From Leptospira bouyouniensis (GTDB taxonomy: Bacteria > Spirochaetota > Leptospiria > Leptospirales > Leptospiraceae): a stretch of DNA of 64,000 bases. A program made the translations under genes and the position numbers. Below are positions 15,724 to 22,588 of the stretch, piece by piece (the first letter of the stretch is position 1; each line of letters opens with the position of its first letter). Location: positions 1 through 64,000 of the forward strand of contig NZ_RQFT01000009.1 in the NCBI RefSeq assembly GCF_004769525.1, written 5' to 3'. The notes beneath the pieces were generated by a model that was given only the letters and a program-made list of their open reading frames with translations, had not been told where the DNA came from and searched no databases.

Positions 15724-16299
15724 TTAAAATTCAAAGTACTCTTTATATTTCTTTTCACTTTCTATGAATGATTCATGTTTTTCTGCAACAGGAGTTTTTT
15801 GAAATTCTGAAATATTTGACAAAATATACTCAGAAAAATTTGCTAGGGCTTTCGCTGCAGTTTCTCCGTGATCATAAAGGTCAAGGTCTTCACATTCAAC
15901 AAAATATAATCCGTCCTCATAGGTAATATTTACGGATAAAGGTTTCTTAATCCTCCCGATTTTTGGCAAAACTTCTAGTTCATGGTGAAACGATTTCTTA
16001 GTAAAACTTATTTCAAACTTACCAATATCTCTCCAAAAAAGCAACCTATTCGTTGATGAGTCAGTAAGCTTATGTAATAAATAACTTTGCACATTTATCT
16101 TATAATCGAAATCTTGAGTTGCTCCAAGAATTAAATCAGAAACATTATAATTCAAGTGGTTCAATTTTACATTTTCTGGATAATCAGTAGAAATAAAAAA
16201 TTCCACCGAATCGGGTCTTCCAACTATCCTAAAATTTTCACCAATTGTTTCTTTCTCTGTAACACCAGCTAAATTTGATCTTTCAATGACTGAAGACAT
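15724..16299 (-). CDS. HicB-like antitoxin candidate, extended N-terminus
   Basis: 191 residues. Residues about 122-160 (V-N-I-T-Y-E-D-G-L-Y-F-V-E-C, then Y-D-H-G-E-T-A-A-K-A-L-A-N-F) closely follow the HicB partial RNase-H-fold core. The N-terminal 110 residues are an extra domain not found in ordinary HicB, and no C-terminal DNA-binding domain is evident. Directly followed by the HicA-like gene and preceded by the DUF6941-like gene, so the three probably form one transcript. Confidence 0.6.
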   Translation of the reverse strand: MSSVIERSNLAGVTEKETIGENFRIVGRPDSVEFFISTDYPENVKLNHLNYNVSDLILGATQDFDYKINVQSYLLHKLTDSSTNRLLFWRDIGKFEISFTKKSFHHELEVLPKIGRIKKPLSVNITYEDGLYFVECEDLDLYDHGETAAKALANFSEYILSNISEFQKTPVAEKHESFIESEKKYKEYFEF

Positions 16300-16302
16300 T
16301 CT

Positions 16303-16710
16303 TTATCCTTGTTTTACAGGTGGAGGGAACGCACCAATTCGCACTACCAGTTTCCGAGTTCCAATCACATTATCATTTACAAAAACTTTTAAGGTATAGT
16401 CACCTGGTTCCGCAAACTGAAAATTCGAAAAATTCATCGGAATTTCAATAATCCCATCTTCTTCCTTCCCATCGATTTCCCCTTCAACTCTTAACAGTGG
16501 TTCTTTTAGTCCAGGCTTATCTAAGATTAGACTAAATTTTACCGCACCCAAAATTCCAGTTAGCGCTAAATATATACCCCAAGGAAACGGTTGCATAGGG
16601 AAACTGGGAGAATAGACTCGATCGAATGTTCCTATGATAGCTTTTTTATTTGTTTTTTCTTCGATTATCTTGTCTGCAAAAAGAATTGCGGCAACAGTTG
16701 GTTTTACCAT
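16303..16710 (-). CDS. DUF6941-like protein
   Basis: 135 residues. F-A-D-K-I-I-E-E near the start, then K-K-A-I-I-G-T-F-D-R-V and the C-terminal beta-rich P-G-D-Y-T-L-K-V-F-V-N-D resemble the DUF6941 family of small beta-sandwich proteins (assignment from memory). Three bases separate it from the HicB-like gene. A link between this family and a HicBA-like pair is not one I know of. Confidence 0.55.
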   Translation of the reverse strand: MVKPTVAAILFADKIIEEKTNKKAIIGTFDRVYSPSFPMQPFPWGIYLALTGILGAVKFSLILDKPGLKEPLLRVEGEIDGKEEDGIIEIPMNFSNFQFAEPGDYTLKVFVNDNVIGTRKLVVRIGAFPPPVKQG

Positions 16711-17064
16711 TTAAATTAAGCTTCGACAGTCCCCATAATAAGCAAATTAAAATTCATCAAATTTTTGGTTTTTTCCAAAACATTCTAGTGACATAATACA
16801 ATTATTTTGACAATATCGATCTCTATTCTGATATTTGTCCTTGGATTTGTTCCCGCGAATGAAACGATTCTCAATCATCGGGATTAAATAAACCTACTAT
16901 TTTTCGATTTCAGTTAATGCAAGTGAACCAACGATTCCTTATTTGAAGCTGAAAAACCCAAGATTATAAACCCGTGCAATCTTGCCGTAATTTACGATAA
17001 TCACATTTTACAAATACAGAATTTCCTTGTCATCGTGAGGCGTAGATCATTCCATTCGTTGTAG
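16711..17064. promoter_or_regulatory. Divergent intergenic region before parA
   Basis: 354 bases without a gene between the leftward DUF6941-like operon and rightward parA. A sigma-70-like pair, TTGACA at 16808 with GATATT 17 bases later, points rightward but lies about 230 bases from parA. TTGTCATCG at 17034 resembles the second half of the late element but has no TTG 25 bases upstream. A partition site could be here; I see no clear repeat cluster. Confidence 0.35.
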
Positions 17065-17802
17065 ATGAAAATTATTACTGTTGCCTCACTGAAAGGTGGA
17101 ATCGGAAAAACTACCACTGCCTTATATTTAAGTCAAGCACTGAGAAGCTATGGGAAAAAAATCTTACTTATTGACCTAGATCAAAACAATAATCTTTCTA
17201 ATTTCATGATTAAGCAGTTCCCAAAAGGGAATGATCTAGATGAAAAAAACATCCTGAATATGCTAAAAGGATATGCAGATATTTCTGAATTTATCTGGAA
17301 ATCCAAAGACGGGATTGATGTAATCCCGGCCAAAAAAGATATTAAAAATATTGACATCGAATTTGCAACGGACCCTATTCTCGGGTTACGATTCAGAAAT
17401 GATCTAAAATCTTTAAACTACGATTTCATTTTAATTGATGCACACCCGGCTACTAACACAGGGTTACGATGTGCAATTCTTGCTTCCGATGAAATAATTT
17501 GCCCTGTTGAACCTAGTGTTTGGAGCTCGCAAGGAATTGATGATATAGAAATCGAAAGGCAAAATGCGTCCAAAGCAATGAAAAACGAAATCAAATTGAG
17601 AGCATTGATTTCCAAATGTACTTTAAAAAAGGCTGAAGAATTAAAACCGATCTTAAAGAAAAAAGGTTACCAAGTTTTCCAAACCGCCATCGTGAATTCC
17701 GAAGCTATAAAAGTCTCAAATGATATCAGCGAGTTTTTAAATGAAAAAACCGGGAAGGCATTCCCCATGTTTTTATCTTTAGCTAAGGAAATTTTGAAGT
17801 GA
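17065..17802 (+). CDS. parA: ParA-family partition ATPase
   Basis: 245 residues. Deviant Walker A K-G-G-I-G-K-T-T near residue 10-17, Walker A' L-L-I-D-L-D-Q near 34-40, and D-F-I-L-I-D-A-H-P-A near 122-131. These proteins drive segregation of low-copy replicons, fitting a prophage kept as a plasmid. Its stop overlaps the GTG start of the next gene, so the two are coupled. Confidence 0.9.
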   Translation: MKIITVASLKGGIGKTTTALYLSQALRSYGKKILLIDLDQNNNLSNFMIKQFPKGNDLDEKNILNMLKGYADISEFIWKSKDGIDVIPAKKDIKNIDIEFATDPILGLRFRNDLKSLNYDFILIDAHPATNTGLRCAILASDEIICPVEPSVWSSQGIDDIEIERQNASKAMKNEIKLRALISKCTLKKAEELKPILKKKGYQVFQTAIVNSEAIKVSNDISEFLNEKTGKAFPMFLSLAKEILK

Positions 17803-18359
17803 GCAAAAAAGAAAAACGACTCAGCGCCTTTGATGAAGTTCGACCTGGTGGAGAGGAACGGAATATTGTCGAATTAGATAAAGATGCTGATCTTATAAAA
17901 CTCAGGGATCTCCACCGAAGCACAATTGGTGCAGCAATGAATACAATTCGAAATGCAATTCTTACCGGCGAAGAATTGGCTCGAATCAAATCAAACCTTG
18001 GCCATGGGAAATTTTTGCCATACATTGAATCAAATAAAGAATTCATCGGCTTCGACAAAAGGATGGCAAGCAATTACATAAGATTTTACGAAAACAGAGA
18101 AACTGTAAAGAATGCGAAATCAATTCGTGAAGCATTAAAGCAGATTGCGGATCTAAACAAAAGTGAAAAGGAAATAAACCCGGCAGAAATTCAAAACGAT
18201 GAACCAAAGGAAATTTACCAAAGATTTAAATCTGGGAATTCCATTAGCTCAAAAGAGAAAAAAATACTCAAAGAGTATTTGATAAGTGAAAAAGAGCGAG
18301 TTCTCCTAGCCGCGAAAGCTAAAATCACGCAACTAGAAAAGGACTTAAATAAAATTTGA
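17799..18359 (+). CDS. DUF3102-type ParB-like partition partner
   Basis: 186 residues, GTG start overlapping the parA stop. The middle region (H-R-S-T-I-G-A-A-M-N, I-L-T-G-E-E-L-A-R-I-K, G-H-G-K-F-L-P-Y-I) resembles DUF3102 proteins encoded next to ParA in phages and plasmids, including Leptospira replicons. No canonical ParB G-E-R-R motif is present. It probably binds the centromere-like site and stimulates ParA. The C-terminal 50 residues form a Lys/Glu-rich helix. Confidence 0.75.
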   Translation: MSKKEKRLSAFDEVRPGGEERNIVELDKDADLIKLRDLHRSTIGAAMNTIRNAILTGEELARIKSNLGHGKFLPYIESNKEFIGFDKRMASNYIRFYENRETVKNAKSIREALKQIADLNKSEKEINPAEIQNDEPKEIYQRFKSGNSISSKEKKILKEYLISEKERVLLAAKAKITQLEKDLNKI

Positions 18360-18734
18360 AAAAGGAAACGCGTTGCCGATTTCAAATTTTTGGTTTCAAA
18401 AGCAATTTTTTTCTTGTACTTCTATTTGATTATGACTACTTAGTACATGTCTAGCTTCACTGGATACGAACGATGCGGGAATTCGGAAGCCCGCAAAGTT
18501 CAAACTTCCCAAAACACAGTTACCAAAATCCGTCTAGCACCCATCCTAATCCATTATGTCTCATTATGTGCTTGACTTATTATGTCTCTTAAATATACCG
18601 TGTACCCGTCTTAACGCCTAAGACTTGCCACTTCCGAAAATTTGGCAATTTAGTGAAGCTGGATCAATCCAATGATCCAAACAAAAAATCAATTTATTAC
18701 GTGGCCGTAGGCGTGTCCACCTAAGAGGATCATT
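18360..18734. promoter_or_regulatory. Intergenic region with iteron-like repeats, possible origin
   Basis: 375 non-coding bases before the Rep-like gene. Contains three copies of ATTATGT(C/G)(T/C)(C/T) at 18553, 18563 and 18579, an inverted repeat TTGCCA/TGGCAA (18625-18630 and 18643-18648) and TGGATCA/TGATCCA (18660-18666 and 18673-18679). Such clustering next to a Rep-like gene suggests an origin or an operator for it; no experimental basis is available here. Confidence 0.5.
18553..18588 (+). repeat. Three iteron-like direct repeats
   Basis: ATTATGTCTC at 18553-18562, ATTATGTGCT at 18563-18572 and ATTATGTCTC at 18579-18588. Two copies are identical over ten bases, and the steps are 10 and 16 bases. 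Candidate Rep-binding sites. Confidence 0.55.
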
Positions 18735-19289
18735 ATGAGGACAGGATTATGGATACCTGTTGAGATCGAAGTATTGCCTTTGAATCTCACAGAAAAAGTA
18801 TTACTCGCAGAAATAGTCTCCCTCGATAGGGTAGGGGAGTGTTTCGCATCTAACGAACATTTCTCAAAATTAATTGGAGTTAGATCGGACTCGGTTTCAA
18901 GAATCATTTCTAAACTTAAAAAAATGGGTTTGGTAAAACAAACTGGTTTCGATGGGAGACGAAGAAAACTAATACCGATTCTTGAGACAAAATCGGTGCA
19001 AAAAGAAGATCATATTTTGTCCAAAGTTTTGTCCTCCGCGCCAAAACAGAATATTCCCAAAACCAAAAGCAGGGTAGGCGAAAGTGCCGAGGCAGGCTTT
19101 GCAATTTCCAACGTTCCTATAAAGAGAGTACAATCACAGTACAATGTACAAAAGAGCTGGGATGAATTTTTAAAATGGAGTAGGGAAAGGTTATCACCAT
19201 CAACCTGGGACTTAGTTTCAAAAGCATCTCGACCAGAGGATTTGAAAGGATCCGCTTTTCTCATGTGGAAAAATTGGGCACCATTATGA
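18735..19289 (+). CDS. Rep-like helix-turn-helix protein
   Basis: 184 residues. Residues 15-75 form a winged-helix or MarR-like HTH domain (L-T-E-K-V-L-L-A-E-I-V, F-A-S-N-E-H-F-S-K-L-I-G-V, S-V-S-R-I-I-S-K-L-K-K-M-G-L-V), as in phage replisome organisers. A linker and a C-terminal W-D-E-F-L-K-W and W-D-L-V-S-K segment follow. Position downstream of parA and its partner, with iteron-like repeats upstream, suggests the replication initiator, as in the LE1 replicon; it could instead be a regulator. Confidence 0.65.
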   Translation: MRTGLWIPVEIEVLPLNLTEKVLLAEIVSLDRVGECFASNEHFSKLIGVRSDSVSRIISKLKKMGLVKQTGFDGRRRKLIPILETKSVQKEDHILSKVLSSAPKQNIPKTKSRVGESAEAGFAISNVPIKRVQSQYNVQKSWDEFLKWSRERLSPSTWDLVSKASRPEDLKGSAFLMWKNWAPL

Positions 19290-19513
19290 TCGAACTATTT
19301 CCACAGTCTGACAATGACCAATTCATTTCTACATCGGATGCAGAAAGGTATTTTGAAAAGCCGTCTGAAATACCTATTTGTCAAAATTGCAATTCCAAAG
19401 TTGCATACCACGAATGGGGAGAAGATAGAGTAGAATTTGCATGTCATGGAAATATTTTGCGGTTTCATTTTATAGATGGGAATTTAGCCCGAGTTGAAGA
19501 ACTTCTTGAATGA
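19286..19513 (+). CDS. Small zinc-ribbon-like protein
   Basis: 75 residues from the ATG at 19286, overlapping the Rep-like stop as ATGA. C-Q-N-C near residues 32-35 and a further Cys near 52 suggest partial zinc binding. Unknown function, coupled to the Rep-like gene. Confidence 0.6.
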   Translation: MIELFPQSDNDQFISTSDAERYFEKPSEIPICQNCNSKVAYHEWGEDRVEFACHGNILRFHFIDGNLARVEELLE

Positions 19514-19641
19514 GGTTTAAGCGAAAAATCTGTTCTTTACTCCGATTCATTTCGTCTAAGAATTAATCATACTGGTCTTATGGCACTCCAACATGTCTGG
19601 TAGAGAAGGAGCAACAGAACGTAAAAATTTGGGTCTGGGTC

Positions 19642-19794
19642 TTGTTTATATTTATCCTCGGTTTCTTAGCAAAATTAGTTTCTAAACGTAAGATAAAAGA
19701 GGTAAAAAAAACTATGGCAAAAACTTTAAATTCTCTAATCGATTCCGTTTCTAATTTCCTCATCTCCTACTCTGCCAGCATTGCAGTTCCTTGA
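19642..19794 (+). CDS. Possible small membrane protein, uncertain start
   Basis: Within the 348-base gap 19514-19861 the plus strand is open from 19567 to TGA 19794. The only usable starts are TTG 19642 (about 50 residues: a hydrophobic helix, a Lys-rich stretch, then a second helix) or ATG 19714 (26 residues). The composition looks protein-like but the start is unconvincing. Nothing else is evident in the gap except the late-type promoter at its right end. Confidence 0.3.
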   Translation: MFIFILGFLAKLVSKRKIKEVKKTMAKTLNSLIDSVSNFLISYSASIAVP

Positions 19795-19836
19795 ATTTTC
19801 CAAAACCAATTGCTAATTTCAATCTCTGAAAACTGC

Positions 19837-19870
19837 TTGATTCTTCAATCGCAGGGCATACTTGTCTTCA
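19837..19870 (+). promoter_or_regulatory. Late-type bipartite promoter element, copy 1
   Basis: TTGATT at 19837 and TTGTCTTCA at 19862, exactly 25 bases between the two TTGs as in the six other copies; the ATG follows directly at 19871. The second half is the least conserved of the set (TCTTCA instead of TC(A/C)CTTCCC). Confidence 0.55.
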
Positions 19871-20719
19871 ATGGAAAAGATTTTATATTCCGAAATAAAG
19901 CTAGTCAAACTCGATGATTTAGTCATCCACAAAGATAACTTCTTTCGAGACGTAGATCGCGAATCACAAAAAGAGTTTGATGCTGATGTTGCCTCTCAAG
20001 GTGTACAAGATCCTATAGTTCTCACCAAAGAAAAAAATGCAAACGGCCAATACGAAATTCTAAATGGCGCAAGAAGATACCGTGCTTCCAAAAAAGCAGG
20101 CTTCAAAACAATCCCAGCAAAACATGTTCTATCTGAATTAACTGATATCGTTCGTGCTCGTGTCATGGTTGCTCAGAACGGTTTTGCTAAAGACTATACT
20201 CCAGAAAACAGAAAACGTGTAATCCTTATTTGGTTTGGGAAAGATGAAGTTCTCCAAGACGATAGGGGAGGGTCCTATGGGAATAAGTTCTCCTCCCGAA
20301 AAGAATTCAAAACCCCCATTCGACGTAAGATCATGGATATGTTTGGCTGGCCTCTTGGAACTGTAAATCGGGACCTAAAGGAACTCCGAGACGAACTAAA
20401 GAAAGATATGAAGAAACCTCCCAAGGAGTTACCAGAACTGAAAGATGGAGAGATCCGTTATTTCAATAATCGAATCCTTGATTGGTGGGAGGCTGAGAAG
20501 CAAAAGAACAAAGTCAAAGAGGATCTTCGCAAAGAGATCGATTCCTACAAAGAGCGATTGAATAAAATTTCAAAGAAACAATCGGAGTTTAAAAAGGATT
20601 TTGGGAAAGTCGGTGGGTTTGAACACTACTTGAAATACGCAATTCAAAAGGATCCAGATATCAAGAAACTGAAGGATCTAAAGAAATTTATCGAAGCAAA
20701 GGAAGGAGCTCAAGATTAG
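19871..20719 (+). CDS. ParB-like protein
   Basis: 282 residues from ATG 19871. ParB/Srx N-terminal domain with N-G-A-R-R-Y-R-A at 65-72 (canonical G-E-R-R-Y-R-A) and an HTH-like segment near 155-170 (W-P-L-G-T-V-N-R-D-L-K-E-L), followed by a long Lys/Glu coiled coil. It is separated from parA by the Rep-like gene and preceded by a late-type promoter, so it may serve in late DNA handling rather than partition. Confidence 0.8.
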   Translation: MEKILYSEIKLVKLDDLVIHKDNFFRDVDRESQKEFDADVASQGVQDPIVLTKEKNANGQYEILNGARRYRASKKAGFKTIPAKHVLSELTDIVRARVMVAQNGFAKDYTPENRKRVILIWFGKDEVLQDDRGGSYGNKFSSRKEFKTPIRRKIMDMFGWPLGTVNRDLKELRDELKKDMKKPPKELPELKDGEIRYFNNRILDWWEAEKQKNKVKEDLRKEIDSYKERLNKISKKQSEFKKDFGKVGGFEHYLKYAIQKDPDIKKLKDLKKFIEAKEGAQD

Positions 20720-20918
20720 GCATCTAGATTATTTAGTAGATTCGGATTATACTTGCGAAGATTTTTTCAATGAATTTGTGAGAGAAGTTATCCGTTCTGA
20801 AAATGGCAATGGTTTATCTGATTTTAATCTCCAGGATTTAATCGACTTAGCGGAAGAGAGTGGTAGTCAATGCAAAATCGATTTTCTACTTAGCTATTAC
20901 CCTGAACTCATTTTATAG
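20715..20918 (+). CDS. Small acidic protein with probable ATT start
   Basis: 67 codons overlapping the ParB-like stop. The frame has no ATG or TTG near its beginning, but ATT at 20715 sits six bases after a perfect AAGGAG ribosome site, so translation from this rare start codon is plausible. The product is acidic, begins like K-I-R-H-L-D-Y-L-V-D-S-D-Y and looks globular (L-Q-D-L-I-D-L-A-E-E-S). A GTG about 25 codons in is the alternative start. Unknown function. Confidence 0.5.
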   Translation: MRHLDYLVDSDYTCEDFFNEFVREVIRSENGNGLSDFNLQDLIDLAEESGSQCKIDFLLSYYPELIL

Positions 20919-20929
20919 TCAAAACAGAA

Positions 20930-21712
20930 TTAAATAAATCTTACTATATTCGGAAACTGAGCTGCTATATTCATTTTAAGTAGGACACCCGATTTTGATA
21001 AATGAATGAAAGTTTTATCATCGCAAAAAGACTTTATAAAAGGAGCGTATTTAGATGAAAATGATCGATGATCAGGAATAGGTTGAGTATTGAAAGTTTC
21101 ATCTTGAACTTGCAATAAATCCCAATGAATTAAATATTCTAAACAGTTAAGATATTTTAATATGGCTACGACATCAAGAGCGTACCCATCCTTATTAATA
21201 ATCTGATCATTCTGAATTCCATACTTGCCGGAAAGGAAGGAGTCAATTATTGAAGAACCTATTTTATGAGAATATCTTGGATTGTTAACATCTCTTTCTA
21301 ATTTTGAATAAACCTGCATATATTCCAATAAATACGCTTCATTCTTTTGTCTTTTTGAATTTTCAAGCTGAGTCCTCGAAATACGTGTTTGATCCCCAGC
21401 TTCCTTATTTGCAATTTTTAATTCTTCGCGGCTAAGTCTTAACTCTTCCCTATTTAAACCTAACTCTTCTCGCTGTAAATGAAGCGTGTATAAGATTGCA
21501 AGGAAGGTTAAAAAAGAAAAAATACTGCTTAACGTCCCGCCTACAAAATCACCAAACTGAGCCCAAAGTTCATTATCATCTGTTATAAATGGAAAATTAT
21601 AATTATAATATCCATATACGAATGCTATAATCAGAAAGCCACTTAGAGCCATTACGGATAAAAATCCTTTGAACCAATCTACTCTCGAAATGAAATTAAT
21701 CAATTTATTCAC
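20930..21712 (-). CDS. AbiC-like (putAbiC) membrane protein
   Basis: 260 residues. Two membrane helices (about 14-36 and 52-78) with F-G-D-F-V-G-G-T-L-S-S-I-F-S-F-L, then a coiled coil built on R-E-E-L repeats, strongly recall the putative phage abortive infection family (PF16872, from memory). As a lysogenic gene it could exclude other phages. The start is GTG 21712, overlapping the stop of the RHH gene by eight bases, so the two are co-translated. Confidence 0.7.
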   Translation of the reverse strand: MNKLINFISRVDWFKGFLSVMALSGFLIIAFVYGYYNYNFPFITDDNELWAQFGDFVGGTLSSIFSFLTFLAILYTLHLQREELGLNREELRLSREELKIANKEAGDQTRISRTQLENSKRQKNEAYLLEYMQVYSKLERDVNNPRYSHKIGSSIIDSFLSGKYGIQNDQIINKDGYALDVVAILKYLNCLEYLIHWDLLQVQDETFNTQPIPDHRSFSSKYAPFIKSFCDDKTFIHLSKSGVLLKMNIAAQFPNIVRFI

Positions 21713-21863
21713 TCTTCCCTTCTCTTTTTCGCTTCCTGATCGATATTTGAAGTTGGTATTCCTTCAATAGTCTAATCATATACTTCTGTTGTGAAAGCTC
21801 ACCGCGATCTTTTTCAAGCAACTCATACGATTCATCATCCAAATCTAAAGTTATTCTAGGCAT
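21705..21863 (-). CDS. Ribbon-helix-helix small protein
   Basis: 52 residues. Begins P-R-I-T-L-D-L-D-D-E-S-Y-E-L-L-E-K, a typical ribbon-helix-helix start, followed by a second helix and a very basic tail. Such proteins bind DNA as dimers and often act as antitoxins or repressors. It overlaps the AbiC-like gene downstream and diverges from the terminase operon; GCAGTA half-sites lie in the shared intergenic region. It may repress both directions. Confidence 0.7.
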   Translation of the reverse strand: MPRITLDLDDESYELLEKDRGELSQQKYMIRLLKEYQLQISIRKRKREGKSE

Positions 21864-21870
21864 TGCTTCA

Positions 21871-21932
21871 TTGCAGTAAATCACTGTAAGTGGTCAATGT
21901 GTTTTTCGTTGACAGGCAGTATTTTACTGCAA
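21871..21932. promoter_or_regulatory. GCAGTA half-sites overlapping late promoter
   Basis: TTGCAGTAAA (21871-21880) and its exact reverse complement TTTACTGCAA (21923-21932), with a third half-site GCAGTA at 21916-21921 forming GCAGTA-N3-TACTGC with the right arm. The right pair lies in the spacer of the late-type element at 21909-21946. A good operator for the divergently encoded RHH protein. Confidence 0.6.
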
Positions 21933-21946
21933 TTTGTCCCTTCCCG
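21909..21946 (+). promoter_or_regulatory. Late-type bipartite promoter element, copy 2 (terminase)
   Basis: TTGACA at 21909, TTGTCCCTTCCC at 21934, TTG-to-TTG distance 25. The ATG of the small terminase follows at 21947, one base later than in other copies and in a different frame from the second TTG, which shows that the motif is not conserved as protein. Confidence 0.7.
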
Positions 21947-22588
21947 ATGGCACCAAAGAAGAAAATCCCTCGGAAAAAAGCACCTAGCAAACGTGTGACG
22001 AAAAATAGTAGGTCAAATTCATGGGAAAATACTAACTCAACAATCTCAGATAACTCGACCGAAAATGCATTACCGAGTCGAGAACCAGAGGAGATTTTTT
22101 TAGAGAGTAGGGGAGGGAAAGAATTTGAACCAATTCCCAAAAACAAGGCCGTGGTTCTATATAGAGAATTTCCAGATGTCTCCCCATTTCAAGAATCTGG
22201 ATTAATTCTTTTCCGAGCCGGGAAATATAAAACGCACATTGGTCCTTTGATTGGGAGAGCTCGGGACTGGTTCGGTTGGAATTACAAACACTGTGAGCCA
22301 TTTCGAAAGTATGCCGATGAAATTGAGTTGGAGCTCATATCACATATTCGCCAAAATTCCGTTCCCGTGGCCGTCGGATTCTTTCGAATCTTGGAAGAGA
22401 TAGCTTCAGGTGACTATGACTTTGAAGACAAGATCCAGGCCGGAAAATTAGCCTTCGCCTATTTAGAAAAAACGGGACGGCTTCCTAAGTCCGATGACAA
22501 AGAGGAAGAAGACAAAAAGATAGAACAAGCTGTTCAGGCACTTTCAACTGCGCTTGCTGAAAAGTTTGGGAATGACCTTGCGATATGA
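21947..22588 (+). CDS. Terminase small subunit candidate
   Basis: 213 residues from ATG 21947; a longer frame from GTG 21890 would run through the promoter element and operator. The first 50 residues are basic and Lys/Arg/Ser-rich. The rest is helical with R-A-R-D-W-F-G-W near the middle. Assigned as the DNA-recognition subunit mainly because it overlaps the start of the large subunit; sequence alone does not prove it. Confidence 0.6.
   Translation: MAPKKKIPRKKAPSKRVTKNSRSNSWENTNSTISDNSTENALPSREPEEIFLESRGGKEFEPIPKNKAVVLYREFPDVSPFQESGLILFRAGKYKTHIGPLIGRARDWFGWNYKHCEPFRKYADEIELELISHIRQNSVPVAVGFFRILEEIASGDYDFEDKIQAGKLAFAYLEKTGRLPKSDDKEEEDKKIEQAVQALSTALAEKFGNDLAI

Noticed and set aside
17034..17043. 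TTGTCATCG upstream of parA as a late element
   Set aside because: The sequence 25 bases upstream is CACATT, not TTG, and the CTTCCC part is absent.
18412..18425. TTGTACTTC as a late element
   Set aside because: TTG is one base out of position upstream and the core differs; no gene starts there.
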